From Penium margaritaceum (lineage: Eukaryota > Streptophyta > Zygnematophyceae > Desmidiales > Peniaceae), in NCBI GenBank assembly GCA_023375785.1, contig SZWC01016068.1, positions 1 through 64,000 on the forward strand: a stretch of DNA of 64,000 nucleotides. The letters are read 5' to 3'. Both the position numbers and the translations under genes were made by a program. Shown here one piece after another: positions 45,191-57,463 of this stretch (its first letter is position 1; every line of letters begins with the position of its first letter). The notes beneath the pieces are model-generated. The model was not told the origin of the DNA and searched no databases. It saw only the letters and a program-made list of their open reading frames with translations.

Positions 45191-46804
45191 CAGGCTGGAC
45201 TACGCTACTTTAGCAAAATGAACGTGGCCAAGGAGGTTTGCGACCACCTCGTCATGGTGTAATCAGAAATGTTGTAGTTGGAGAATGCAGATCTAGCGTG
45301 GTATAAGGACTAAGGATATACCAAGTGCTTGATGCACAACAAGGAGTGGTGTTCATAGTAGCTATCCATCCCTCTTTGTCTTCTTACTTAGGGTCATGAT
45401 CGGGTTTTGTATGTAGAGGGAATTGGGATTGTAAATATTTGGTGAGAGATTCCGCATCGCTTTGAAATGGGAGTGTTCCATAGCGTGTAATATGTACCTG
45501 ATGCTACGTTCAACCTTCTCTTACTATCCTTACTTATCAAGACAGGATTGTGCGTCGTCTTCGACAATGACTATGGCTACATTCTTGATGAGGAAATGGG
45601 AGACTTGGCCAGGTCGGTGAAGGGAGAAAATATGTACCACCTCTTGAGAGCAACCAAGATCCCACGGTAGCAGAGTCTTACAACACTGGTACAAGCGACG
45701 GATGGCGCAGCTGGGATGCGCACAATGGCCACATCTGCATGCGTGCCTTACAGCGGCTTTGAATAAAGCAGACGGTACATCACTTGCCCTCAATCTCCAA
45801 CTTTGAGGAGTAGTTATGCATCGGTTACTTGGAGGGGAAGCAGCATTGCGAGGCGTACTTTAGAGCAGGAGAGCGTGGAAAAGGAGGTGCTAGAACTGGT
45901 CCACACAGACCTGCGTGACCCAATGCTAATCCAGAACTTTTGTGGCTTTAGGTATTTTCTAACCTTCATTGATCATCTCAGACGTTATATTACTTTGTAC
46001 TTCCTTTCTTCCAAAGACCAGTATTTTGACAGGTTCAAAGAATTTAAAGAAATGGCAAAAAAGCAGACCAGCAAGAAAATCAGGCCACGATGCAAAGACT
46101 GCAAAAAAGAGTACTAAAGCAAGTTGTTCTATGACTATCTTACAGCAGCTGGCATTAAGGCATAGCGTACTGTGCCATACTTGCCGCAGGATAAAGGCAT
46201 AGCACAATATGCTAATCACATTATTGTTGCGTCGGCGTCCTCCATGCTGCATGCGGCTTGGCTCACTTACGACTTTTCGACTGAAGCATTGAGCACTATG
46301 GTACACATCAAGAACCATACTGCCACCAAGGTACTGGAGTAGTTGACGACATACGAGGCATGCTTTGAGAAAAAAACCAAGTGTAGGCAATATGTACAAG
46401 TTTAGGAGCTTCGTGTATATGCACGTATCCAAAAAAAAGTGGCAAAAGTGACCCACAATGTAAATGCTGATGATCGGCTATGACGTGGCCAGCAAGGCGT
46501 ATCGTCTCCATGAGAGGGATAATGGCCACGTCATCATCTCCAAGGATATGGTCTTCAATGAAAGTAATGTAATTGGTACCAACATTGTCTGTGAGGAGGC
46601 CACAGAACCAACAGCTGATGAGACCATGGGAGCAGATACCATTCATGATCTTGTCTCTCCTAACCTTTCCTCTGTTGTGACAGAAGGAGAACCGCTCAAC
46701 TCTTCCATGTCTGATGCAGCAAATAAAACACTCTTTGGCAGAAACAGAGGAAGGAGATGCACAAGCACCAACACCAGCAGTTATGCCAGCAGCTTTGTCC
46801 CAAT
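45191..46804 (+). pseudogene. A5 pol, left part: protease and integrase
   Basis: Protease at 45,200-45,650 (PDATFNLLLLSLL-like), GAG-pre-integrase at 45,710-45,850, integrase at 45,880-46,450 (FRYFLTFIDHLRRY), linker with VIISKDMVFNESNVIGTN at 46,464-46,804. A6 begins at 46,805. Broken, many breaks. Confidence 0.75.
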
Positions 46805-47541
46805 AGTTGGAAAAAGGAGCCATCCGACTTAGTTTCAATTTCACAAGAGCAAGTTCCAGGAAAGTACCAGATGCCTATTCCGATCCTCAATTCAACTTCA
46901 CCACAAGAAAAAGCAGGTGGCAAAATGACTACGGTTCAAGTTTGAAGCCGATCCAACATTCGGATTGGGATATATGAATTTTCAAAGTTTCTAGGGTCAT
47001 CGACCGCCGATATCTGGGTGACCATGGGCGATGGCTCCATGCCTTAGCGTAAGAAAAGAAAAAGGCAAGGGGTCTAGGATCAAGAACGTATGGGAGAAAT
47101 AACCAAAAAGGTCCTAGATTCTTGGGTTGCCTTGTCAGAGTGTGCTGATTAGGAAAAAGGTACCTCTCCTTACTTTTTAGGTGAGGTGAGGTCCTTGTGT
47201 GCTAGCCACGGAAACATGGCGATTCTCTGTGGGATTGTAGGTCATGTGACCACTAAGTGTATGCCATGAGAGCATTTTCTAGCTCTCTATGTTGTGTGTG
47301 TGGTTAGCCTGATTCCTTGGCCGATTTCCTCCCTTGTGTGAGATTATGGACTCTCGTGTGTGAGCCTTAGCCTCCATGGCTAAGAGGTGTGGCTTGTGAG
47401 AGGGCTGACTTGCCCAAGCTCTAGCTCTATATGTACTCCATCATTTTGAGTGATTGAACAATCATTCTTCAGCACAAGTGATGCCCTTCCAGTCCTACAT
47501 GCTCGCTGCTCCAAGGCTCCCTCTCTCCTACAGTTCCAACA
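46805..47541 (+). repeat. Copia A LTR, 5' LTR of A6
   Basis: 737 bp, ends TTCCAACA. Confidence 0.88.
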
Positions 47542-47543
47542 CT

Positions 47544-47555
47544 TGGTATTAGAGC
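47544..47555 (+). promoter_or_regulatory. Primer-binding site of A6
   Basis: Near-exact tRNA-iMet type site two bases after the LTR. Confidence 0.75.
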
Positions 47556-48186
47556 CAACTTCTGCCAGTTTCAGCCAGTACAAGCTGTCACTTTGAGAGT
47601 GACGGGTTGGGGTGAAACCTTTACCATTCTTCACAATCAGCAACTGCATCTTCAAGTTTCAGAGACAAGCTTCCTAATGAGAGGACAATCAGGAAGATCC
47701 AACAATTGGATTGAGAGTTCTACACAAAACGAGGTCGGCCTGGACTACACTCTTCTCTCAGAGTAAGACTATCGCCTTGTGATGACCATAAGTCTCTTGT
47801 TTCTTTGTGAAATTTAAAACATAGAACATACAAATTGAAGTATGTTTCCTAAGCTTGCCATTGGTGCAAAAATGTTTGCATTCCATTAGTACGTTTGGGA
47901 GAAACGACGTTTACAAGCTGGCTGGTGTGAGCTAGAGTAAGAGTAAAAACATATCTTGTTTTCAAAAGGCATATCTTTGAAAATCCCCTATTGAATACCC
48001 TGTTTGATGGGTCGATCGCAAAGGTTTTTAGCTGAATTTTCCATTCGAGGGCTCAATGATCCAAAATTCTCAATGTGCTGGCCTCTACAGTCCATTTTCT
48101 GTCAGATAGATTTCTGGCTGAAGTAGCAATAGAAGCAGGATAGCGCCGCCACTCAAGGGCAGCGCTGAGCATCACCAAGGCTCAAA
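47556..48186 (+). other. A6 untranslated leader
   Basis: Copia A leader, noncoding. Confidence 0.75.
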
Positions 48187-49125
48187 ATGGCAGCACTAGG
48201 TGTGGTAACAGCAGCCCAGCCCTTGGAGAGGCTCAGAGGACGCACCAACTTCATGTTTTGGAAGATCCGTAGTCGCCTCCTTTTGGAGGAAAGGGGCTTG
48301 TGGGAGATGGTGAGCGGCGACGAGCGCGCTCCGCCCTCACATGCAAAAGGCATCACCGCAGCAGAGGTGGTGGCGGGAAAGACGCCGCAGAAAGGTGCAG
48401 CAGATGCAAGTTCATGTACAACTGGAACAGCGGCATATGAGTAGTTGAAGAAGAAGGACAGGCAGGCCTACAGGCTGCTTGTCAACCAACACCATCTCCA
48501 ACTCGCATCTTCAGTACGTGAGTGACAAGGCTTCTACAAAAGAGGGGTCGGACACGTGCAAGAAGTATGAGAGCAAGGATCCTCCATTCCTCATGCTTTT
48601 GGAGGAGACGATGATGGCGTTGAAAATGCAGGATGGCAAAGGGATGGAGGCGTACTTGGATAGGGCAAACGACTGGCGAGGCAGCTGAAAGCGGCCTGCA
48701 ACTGTGTGGAAGACATGCGCTTCGTCCTCCTCCTGCTAAGGGTACTCCCAACGAGCTATGACACGGTGCGAGAGACGTTGGAGTGCCAGCTCACTCTCGA
48801 CCTGGACTTCACCTGTACGCACCGGATACAGGTCGAACTATGTCGCAATGCAGCAAAGCATAATGGCGTCAGGAGCAACAATGAAGGAGCTTTCAAAGCC
48901 ATGGGCTCATGCAACCAGCAGCAAGAGCACTCTGGGCACCAGAGAGGCAATAAGAAAGGCAAGTGCCACTATTGCAAGAAAGAGGGGCACTAGAAGAAAG
49001 AGTTCTTCAAATTCATGAGGGACCAAAAGGAGCACCAGCAACAGCAACAACAAAAGCAGCAACCTCCACAGCAACAGCAGCAGCAGTCACAGCAATGTCT
49101 GCAACAGCAACAGCAATAGAACCAG
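48187..49125 (+). pseudogene. A6 gag
   Basis: ATG at 48,187 (MAALGVVTAAQPLERLRG). UBN2-like capsid part (LLLRVLPTSYDTVRETLE near 48,720-48,785), CCHC knuckle (CHYCKKEGH) near 48,963-48,990, Gln-rich CAG spacer at 49,030-49,125. Broken, several breaks. Confidence 0.85.
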
Positions 49126-52100
49126 ACCGGCGTGCGCAATTTTGGCAACATGATCGTGGCCAAGGAGGTACGCGACCGCCTCTTCATGGCAAAATCTGAT
49201 ATGTAGCAGAAGGAGAAGGCGGATCTGGTGTGGTATAAGGACTCCGGGTGTACCAAGAGCCTGACGCACCACAAGGAGTGGTTTACGCAGCTGCTCTCCA
49301 TTCCCCCTCGTCCGATTGCTTTTGGTGATGATCGGGTTGTGTATGCTGAGGGGATTGGGATTGTGGAAATATGATTGGAAACCCCGCGTGGCATAGAACT
49401 AGGAGTGTTCAATAACGTGCTGTACATAGCGAATGTTGCGTTCAATCTTCTCTTCGTGTCCTCTCTCACCAACACAGGACTGCGAGTCATCTTTGACGAT
49501 GACTATGGCTACATCCTCGACATGGAAACAGGATAGGAGTTGGCCAGGTCACTGAAAGAAGGCGACATGTACCGCTTGCTCGGGGCGACCAAGATCCTGC
49601 GCGAGCAGAGTCTTGCAGCAGTGGTGCTCGCCACAGATGGCGACATCTGGCATGCACACTACAGTCACATTGGCATGCGCGCCTTATAGTAACTTCAAAC
49701 AGAGTAGATGTTGCGTGAACTACCCACCATCTCTAACTTTGAGCAGCAGTTGTACATCGGCTATTTGGAGGCGAAGCAGCATCGCGAGGCGTTCTCTGGA
49801 ACAAGGGAGCGTGCGAAGGAGGTACTAGAGCTGGTCCACAAAGCTTTGCGTTCCCGGATGCAGACCCGAAGCTTTGGAGGCTCTAGGTATTTTCTCACCT
49901 TCATTGATGATTTCAGCCATCACACTGCTGTGTACTCCCTTTCCTCCAAGGACCAGTGCTTTGACAGGTTCAAGGAGTTCAAGGCCATGGTGGAGAACCA
50001 GGGGAACAAAATCAAAGGGCTGCACAGCAACCGCAGTGGAGAGTACCTGAGCAAGGAGTTCCAAGACTTTCTCGTAGCAGCAAGGATCAAGGCACAGTCA
50101 CCGTGCCATACTCGCCGCAGCAAAATGGCGTAGCAGAATGCACCAACCGCACCATCCTTGAGTGGACGCGCTCCATGCTGCACACGGCTCGACTGACCTA
50201 CGACTTTTGCGTGAAAGTAGTGAGCACAGCGGTGTACATCAAGAATCTCAGTCCAACCAAGGCCCTAGAGCGGATGAACCGTATGAGGCATGGTTCGGCA
50301 AGAAGCCAGGCGTGGGTCATCTTCGCGCGTTTGGTTGCTTGGCGCACATGCACGTGCCAAAGAAGAAGCGGCAAAAATGGGATGCAAAGAGCGCGTACAT
50401 GCTGATGATTGGCTACAACGTGGCAAGTAAGGCGTATCGCCTCTACAAGAGGGATACAGGCCAAGTCATCATCTACAAAGATGTCTTCTTCAACGAGAGA
50501 AACGTTATCAGTACCAACATTGTCTGTGAAGAAGCAGTGGAAGCAGTAGCTGACGAGGTAGTGGGAGCAGACACACTCCCTTACCTCGTGTCTCCTGACC
50601 TTATCTCTACTATGATATTGGAAAAACCACTCTATTCCTCCATCTCTCATGGAGCAGATATAGCGGCCTCATCGGCACTAGTAGAGAAGAAGATGCACCA
50701 CCGTCAGCAGGAGCAATTGTGCCGGCAGCACAGCGCCGGCCGCCTGCTAGCGCTCCAGCACGAGGTCGGAGGTACCCTCTGAGGGTGTGTTACAAGCCTG
50801 GTGAGCGCAGGGATTTCTGGATGCTCAAAAAACTGGACCAGACGAACGTCCTAATTGCAGCAGACTCTGATGAGCCGACGTCGTACAAGGAGGCCAAGGC
50901 GTCACCAGATGTAGCAAATTGGGCACAAGCTGTGTAGAATGAGATATAGTCACAGCTCGACAATGGTACGTGGGAACTGACTGAGCATCCACCTTGACAT
51001 AAGATGATCAAGTGCAAGTGGGTATTCAAGAAGAAGCGGGGAGCAGATGGCAACCTCGAAAAGTACAAGGCGAGGCTGGTGGCCAAGGGCTACTTGGAGC
51101 AGGAAGGCGTTGACTACATGGAAACCTTTGCTCTTGTTGCAAAGTTTGCCTCTCTCTGTACGCTCCTTTCCCATGCAGCAACAGAGGACTTTGAGGTCCA
51201 CCACATGGACGTCAAGACATCGTTCCTAAACGGTGACCTGGAGGAGGAGATTTACATGGAACAGCCAAAGGGGATCGTCATGGATGGCCAGGAGCACCTG
51301 GTTTACAAGCTGCAGAATTCGCTATGCGGCCTCAAGCAAGGATCACGTGCTTGGGACCAGAAGTTGAATGCGGCGTTGCAGTGCATGGGGTTTGGGCGCA
51401 GCGAGCGTGACTACAACGTGTATCGCTGGCACCATGGCCATGAGGTGCTCATCATCATCGTCTATGTGGATGACATGCTTCTCCTGTCTAACGGCATGTC
51501 TGCAATGCAGGAGTTCAAGAAGGCCATGCAAGACCGCTTCCAGATGTCTCATCTCGAGGAGGTATCATGCTTCCTCGGTATTGAGATCACACGTGACCGC
51601 AAATCACGCCCTCTTTCATTGCAGCAGAGCCGCTACATCAAGAATCTCTTATAGCAATTCAGCATGGCAGAGGCCAAACTGATCGGCACGCCGCTGGAGA
51701 CGCGGCAGTGCCTCGTGAGCTTCAATGGAGAAGAAGATACAGCTCAACGGCAGAACTACCACAGTGCCGTCGGGAGCCTCATGTACCTGATGGTGGCAAC
51801 CAGGCCGGACCTCGCACAGGTTGTTAGCGTTGTGAGCTAGCACATGGCCAATCCCAGACCTGAGCACCAGAAGGCAGTGAAGCGGATCTTCCGCTACCTT
51901 GTTGGAACAATCAACATCGGCATTACCTACCATGGCAACGACAACATCATCATCGGCTATACAGACGTAGATTTGGCTTCAAATTGTGAGGATCGCAAGT
52001 CCATCTCAGGACATGTGTTCCTTATGAATGCTGGGGCCATCCGCTTGTACAACAAGCGGTAGGTGATCGTGGCCACGTCAAGCACGGAAGCTGAGTACGT

Positions 52101-52410
52101 CTCTCTCAGTTTTGGAGCCAAGGAAGCACTTTGGCTTAAGAGATAAGTGGGAGTGCAGTAGTTCGAGTTCCTGTGCACGTCGACAACCAGAGCGCAATCG
52201 CATTCGCCAAGAATCCTAAGCACCATGCACGCACAAAATACATTGACATCGCATATCACTTCATCAGGCACATGGTGGGAGAGGATGCTATCAAGCTGGA
52301 GTTTACTCCAACCAGCAAGCAGGTTGCTGATTTCTGCACCAAGCCAGTGACCCATGAGAAACAATAGTTCTGCATGAAGGCATGTGGACTCGGTCCACTC
52401 TGATTACGGC
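49126..52410 (+). pseudogene. A6 pol: protease, integrase, reverse transcriptase, RNase H
   Basis: Protease at 49,130-49,570 (WYKDSGCTKSLTHHKEW near 49,230), GAG-pre-integrase at 49,640-49,800, integrase at 49,820-50,390, linker to 50,760, reverse transcriptase at 50,780-51,655 with a 216-codon open stretch that includes DVKTSFLNGDLEEEIYMEQ and the catalytic YVDDMLLLSN, RNase H at 51,844-52,367. Polypurine tract AAAGTGGGAGA before the LTR. Broken, ten or so breaks. Confidence 0.87.
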
Positions 52411-52422
52411 AAAGTGGGAGAT

Positions 52423-53158
52423 TGTTGGAAAAAGAGCCATCCGGCTTGGTTTCACGTTTACAGGAGCAAGTTCAAGGAAAAACTAGATGCCCACTTTGAT
52501 CCTCAATCCGACTTCATCATTAGAAAGATCAGGTAGCAAAATGTCTACGGTCCCAGTTTGAAGCCGATCCAACGGTTGGATTCGGATAATAAATTTTTGA
52601 ATTTTCTAGGGTCATCGACCGCCGATATCCGGATGACCATGGGCAATGGCTCCATGCCTTAGCCTAAGAAAAGAAAAAGGCAAGGGATCCAGGATCAAGA
52701 CCTGATCGGAGAAATATCCAAAAAGGTCCTAGATTCTTCGGTTGCCTTGTCAGAGTGTGCTGACTAGGAAAAAGGTACCTCTCCTTACTTTTTAGGTGAG
52801 GTGAGATCCTTGTGTTCTAGTCATGTACTCATGGCGATTCTCTATGGAATTTTAGGTTATGTGACCACTATGAGTGTGCCATGAGAGCATTTTCTAGCTC
52901 TCTAGGTTGTGTGTGAGTGGTGAGCCTGATTGCCAGGCTGATTTCCTCCCTTGTGTGAGATTATGGACTCTAGTGTGTGAGCCTTAGCCTCCATGGCTAA
53001 GAGGTGTGGCTTGTAAGAGGGCTGACTTGCCCAAGCTTTAACTATATATGTTCTCCATCATTTTGAGTGATTCAATAACCATTCTTTAGCACAAGTGATG
53101 TCCTTCGAGTCCCACATGCTCGCTGCTCCAAGGCTCCCTCTCTCCTCCAGTTCCAATA
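52423..53158 (+). repeat. Copia A LTR, 3' LTR of A6
   Basis: 736 bp, starts TGTTGGAAAAAG. Confidence 0.88.
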
Positions 53159-54183
53159 CCAGCCGCCCACTAACACTCCAATACTAGGTATCCTCTTAGG
53201 ATGGGCTCCAAGCCTGGTGAGCGCGGCCATTTCTCAATGCTGTGAAAACCAGAATAGATGAATGTTTTAGTTACAACAGATTCAGATGAGCTAGCGTCTT
53301 AGAATGAGGCGATAGCTGCAGCAAAAGATACGGTTGTAGCTCAACAACGGCATATGGAAGATGACCAAGAGTCTACCAGGATGCAAGGTAATCAAGTGCA
53401 AGTGGATGTTTAAGATAAAGCAAGACACAGATGGCAACCTCAAAAGAACAAAGGAAGGCTCGTTGCGAAGGGCTACTTGTAGCAAAGGGGCATCGACTAG
53501 ACTGAATTTTTTATCCCTGTTACAAAGTTTTGTATAGTATGCATGCTCCTCTCTTATGTAGCAGCTGATGACTTCGAGATTCACGACATGGATATCAAGT
53601 CAAATTTTTGAAACGGTCACTTTGAGGAGATGTATATGGAGGAGTCAGACAAAATTGTGTTGGATGGACAAGAGTACTTGGTTTGTAACGTGCAAGTCGC
53701 TGAATGGCATCAAGTAAGCATTGCGTGATTCAAACCAGAACTAGGATACGGTATTACAGTATATAGGGTTTGAGTGTAGCGAGTGAGACTATAGTACGTA
53801 TCTCTGGCGGCATCCGCATGATGTTCTTATCATCATACTGTGTGTAGATGATATGCTCCTCCTTTTGAACAGTATGTGTGCACTAAACGAGTTTAATAAG
53901 GAGATGCAAGAGTGCTTTCAATTGTCTCATCTTGGGGATACGTAATATTTCCCGAGTATCCAGATCATGCGTGACCGTAAATCACACTTTTTTTGCTACA
54001 GAACAGGCGCTATATCAAGGGTGTACTACAGCGGTTTGGTATGGCAGAAACAAAACCCATCGGCATGCCGCTTGAAACGAGACACTACCTCGTGAAGTTT
54101 AATGGAGAAGAAGAGGGTTTGGAGCCTCGTTGATTGTCTCATGTTTTCTTATGGTGGCAACCAAGCCGGACCTTGCACAAGTT
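53159..54183 (+). pseudogene. A5 pol, right part: linker, reverse transcriptase, RNase H start
   Basis: Continues A5 beyond A6: linker end (KPGERGHF-like near 53,212), reverse transcriptase blocks at 53,340-54,000, then the VATKPDLAQ word near 54,155-54,180. Strongly eroded. Broken, very many breaks. Confidence 0.7.
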
Positions 54184-54470
54184 TGTTGTACTCCTGTGTG
54201 AGGGGTCGTGATGGAGGACAGGTTAAGGTGTATCATCATGTATGTGCTGATGGGCCCGTAGTCCTCCATATTGTAGTGCTTGAGGACCTCCATGATATAC
54301 TTGGTCTGGTTCACCTCGATAGGGCCCGCTGCTCGATTGCGGTAGACGGCTATCCTGAGGTAGAATTCGACAGACTCATGTCTTTCATCATGAACCTGTT
54401 ACTAAAATTTGTCTTGAATTCATATCAATTTTTAGCGCCTGTCATCACCTTTATCCTATCATATCCATGT
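54184..54470 (-). pseudogene. Copia B reverse-transcriptase scrap (minus)
   Basis: Minus-strand words NQTKYIMEVLKHYNMEDY and YSVYRNRAG match the Copia B RT end seen on the plus strand at 54,870-54,970 and 36,550-36,640. Broken fragment. Confidence 0.75.
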
Positions 54471-55135
54471 TGAATACTCCTATTTCAAAAGATCCACAGC
54501 TCAACCGGATGGATGTCAAGACAGCTTTCCTCTACGTGAAGTTTGACAAAAAAGCTCTAATAGAAGTACTTGAGGGAGATACAACTCCATACAACAAGGT
54601 ATGCAAACTGGTGAAAGTACTCTACGGGCTGAAACTGGCTCCAAGGATATGGTACAAGGAGATGGACGGCTTCATGACCGGGCTCACCTTCACGCGCTAC
54701 TAGAATGACTCTGGAGTCTACGTGCGCGAGGACGATCAAGGCTTGATGCTCGTTGCACTGTATGTGGATGACCTGATCATCTACTCATCGTCAGGCGAGC
54801 TGTTCAACAAGTTAACGACACATCTGAAGAACAACTTCAAGATGAATGACATGGGTCGTCTCGAGTTCTGCCTCGTGATAGCCGTCTACCGTAATCAAGC
54901 TGTAAGCACTATTGAGCTGAACGAGACCAAGTACATCATGGGGGTCCTCAAGCACGACAACATGGAGGACTACAAGCCCATGAGGACATCCATGAGAGCA
55001 AACATCAAGCTTTCTTGTTCCATGAGTCCTAGTACAAAAGCAGAATGACATGAGATGGAGAACATTCCCTACCAGCCTCATGTATGCCATGGTAGGAACA
55101 CGTCCTAATATTTGCTATGCTGTAGGACAACTGAG
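54471..55135 (+). pseudogene. Copia B reverse-transcriptase fragment (plus)
   Basis: RMDVKTAFLYVKF near 54,500, KVLYGLKLAPRIWYKEMDG near 54,620, catalytic YVDDLIIYSS near 54,762, NETKYIMGVLKHDNMEDY near 54,920. Ends at the A7 LTR. It lies head-to-head with the minus fragment. Broken fragment, few breaks. Confidence 0.82.
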
Positions 55136-55752
55136 TGTTGGGAAAGGGGCCATCTGGCTCAAATTGTCAATTTGAATTAACTAATGGAAAGGTCAGGTGG
55201 CAAGTTCTCTTCTGACCAAGTTTTCGGGGTCTTCAACTGCTCATCTGGGTAACCATGGGTGACGTCTCCATGCCTTAGCCCGATAAAAGAAAACGGCTAG
55301 AGGTCTAGGCTGAAGACCTGATTGGAGAAATATCTAAAAAGGTCTTTCGCCTCAGGAATGCCTTGTCAGAGTGTACTGACTAAAAAAAATACCTTTCCTT
55401 ACTTTTTAGGTGAGGTGAGATCCTTGTGTGCTAGCCATGGACACATGGCGATTCTCCATGGGATTATGGGTTATGTGACCACTAGGAGTAAGCCATGAGA
55501 GCATTCTCTAGCTCTTTAAGTCGTGTGTGACTGGTGAGTCTGTTTGCTAGGCTGAATTCCTCTCTTTTGTTAGATTGTGGACTCTGATGTGTGAGTCTTG
55601 GCCTCCATGACTAAGTGGTGTGACTTATGAGAGGGCAGAATCACCCAAGCTCTAGATCTATATGTACTCCATCATTTTGAGTGATTCAAATACCATTCTT
55701 CAGCAAAACGAATACCCTTTTAGTCCCTCATGCTCGCTGCTCCAATGCTCCC
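55136..55752 (+). repeat. Copia A LTR of A7
   Basis: Starts TGTTGGGAAAGG, partial family A LTR, followed near 55,760 by an eroded primer-binding region. Confidence 0.75.
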
Positions 55753-56168
55753 TCATTTTGTATGAGAGCCAAGTTCTATTAGTTTCAGTCAGCACAGGCT
55801 CTCAGTTTGAAAGTTACAGATTATGATCAAACCTTGACCAAATATGATGATCAACACAAGCTTTTCAAGTTTCCAACACAAGCTTGCCAACGAGTCCAAG
55901 ATGGCAAAGATCGCATTATCGGGTTGAGAATTATACTCAAAACAAGATCGGCTAGGATTACATTGTTCTCTATGAGTAATATTGAGGCCTTGTAATGACC
56001 ATAACTCTGGTTTCTTTGTCAAATTTAGAAAGTAGCACATGAGAATTGTAGTATTTTTCCTAAGCTTTTCATTGATGCAAAAGGTTTTACATTCCATTCA
56101 ATTGTTTTGCGGAAACACCATTTACAAGTTGGCTCATTTTAGTAGGAGTAGGAGCATAAACATACCTT
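55753..56168 (+). other. A7 untranslated leader, left part
   Basis: Eroded Copia A leader; stops at an unidentified insertion. No gene. Confidence 0.7.
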
Positions 56169-56797
56169 ACTAATGATTAAATTTGATTTTTGAGATTTTA
56201 GCAATTAAGTGATTGCTTAATTCGTTTGTATTTCTTCGGGTGTAATTTTTATGGTAGTTCGTGCTACTTTATCAAAATCTGTACCTAGATCCTTACATTC
56301 GACAAATGGTGCTGGTGATATCCGGTTTGCCGAGCTTTACCTCTGTACTCTAACCTTTGAGCTTTGTACGCGCCCTTCCGGTGCATTCGGAGCGTCCATA
56401 TCCTACTGACGTGACTCACGTTCTCCTTGGATTGGGCCAGACTGCACAGATTGGCATGATCTAATGGCCTCGATCACTCGTGTCTGCCACGTAAAGTTGC
56501 TATCAGGCGTGTTTGACGATGTGTAGTGTGTTTTTTTGTTAAATCTATACCTGTCAGATTTGAAATGACAGGTCCGCGTACCTTGTGGGAATGATAAGGA
56601 GAGCTTTTCCTTAGAATGATAAAATCCTGGTTCTTGGCTACGATTTGAACACAAAGTTACCATTAATCAATGACTTTTGAAACTCATCAATAAGGGTATA
56701 AATATTTTGGTCATTTGTTTCAATTCATTGAAGAAACTTATTCGTTCAAAATCGAAGACTCCATAAATGATGAATATCGAATATACAAATCAATAGG
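56169..56797. mobile_element. Unidentified 629-bp insertion, possible MITE
   Basis: Interrupts the A7 leader. The edges carry ATACCTT (56,162-56,168) and ATATCTT (56,798-56,804), a likely 7-bp target duplication with one difference. The insert begins ACTAATGATT and its reverse-complemented end reads CCTATTGATT (8 of 10 alike). It is AT-rich at both ends, has a perfect 8-bp stem ACCTGTCA/TGACAGGT near 56,550-56,574 and a TATAAATA near 56,698. No convincing coding. Family unknown. Confidence 0.45.
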
Positions 56798-57031
56798 ATA
56801 TCTTGTTTTCAAGAGGGTATATGTTTCAAAATCCGCTATTGATCACCCTGTTTTATGGATTGAATCTAAAGGTTTTGAGCTGAATATTCCAGTGCCTTAA
56901 ACTTTCCAAATTCCTGATATCCTGGTATATACAGTCCATTTTCCCTTGGACAGATTTCTGGTAGTGATAACAACTGAAACAGGAGTAGTGCCACCACCCA
57001 AGGACAGCGCTCAGTATATTATAGGCTCAAA
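56798..57031 (+). other. A7 untranslated leader, right part
   Basis: The Copia A leader resumes (TTGTTTTCAAGAGGGTATA, then ACCCTGTTTTATGG). Confidence 0.7.
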
Positions 57032-57262
57032 TTGGCAGCAGCAGCCGTTGTGACAATAGCCAAGCCTCTGGAGAGACGGGAGGAAAATGCCAACTTCACA
57101 TTTTGGAAGATCTGTATCCGCCTCCTTTTCGAGGAAACGGGCTTGTGGGAGGTGGTGAGTGGCGACGAGTCAGCTCCTAATCCGCAAGCAACAGACATCA
57201 TCGTAGCACGGTTGGTGGTAGGGGTGAAAATGCACAAAGATGCAACCAGTGCATCAAGGCTT
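57032..57262 (+). pseudogene. A7 gag fragment
   Basis: N-terminal Copia A gag (NFTFWKICIRLLFEETGLWE) only. About 27 bases after it (57,263-57,289) match nothing recognised. Broken fragment. Confidence 0.8.
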
Positions 57263-57289
57263 CAAGGCTTAGTTGTTTCTGTTTCTCCT

Positions 57290-57463
57290 TTATTCTGGTG
57301 ATCCGTTGTTGAAAGAAGAGCCACCAACCTCAGACTTTGACTCAAAGGTCTCGGATGTCTCAGACTCAATGTCAGAGTCTGTCAATGTGTCTGCCTGCAC
57401 AGCCACTATCCTTGAAGTACCATTGTTCATTGGCACCATCTGCCAGTTCTTAGGTGCCTGATC
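57290..57463 (-). pseudogene. Copia B linker scrap (minus)
   Basis: Minus-strand QAPKNWQMVP and the Ser/Glu/Asp-rich stretch after it match the Copia B integrase-to-RT linker at 35,690-35,840. Interrupted on its right by the A8 LTR. Confidence 0.7.

Larger units (their letters stand above)
46805..53158 (+). mobile_element. Copia A fossil A6, inserted in A5
   Basis: Full-length layout (6.35 kb) with LTRs of 737 and 736 bp. The flanks are neighbouring parts of the A5 integrase-to-RT linker; the 5-bp duplications CCAAT and CCAGC differ by two transitions. By eye the two LTRs differ at roughly 15% of sites in their first 250 bases, so the insertion is old. Broken, ten or more breaks, yet it keeps the longest open pol stretch of the set. 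Confidence 0.87.
44074..54183 (+). mobile_element. Copia A fossil A5 (older), split by A6
   Basis: Leader, gag, protease and integrase at 44,074-46,804; linker, reverse transcriptase and the start of RNase H at 53,159-54,183; A6 lies between. No LTR of its own was recognised at either edge. Its coding parts are visibly more diverged than in other A copies. Broken, very many breaks. Confidence 0.75.

Noticed and set aside
49020-49130. CAG repeats as a stand-alone microsatellite locus
   Set aside because: They are the Gln-rich spacer of Copia A gag-pol and occur at the same place in every copy.
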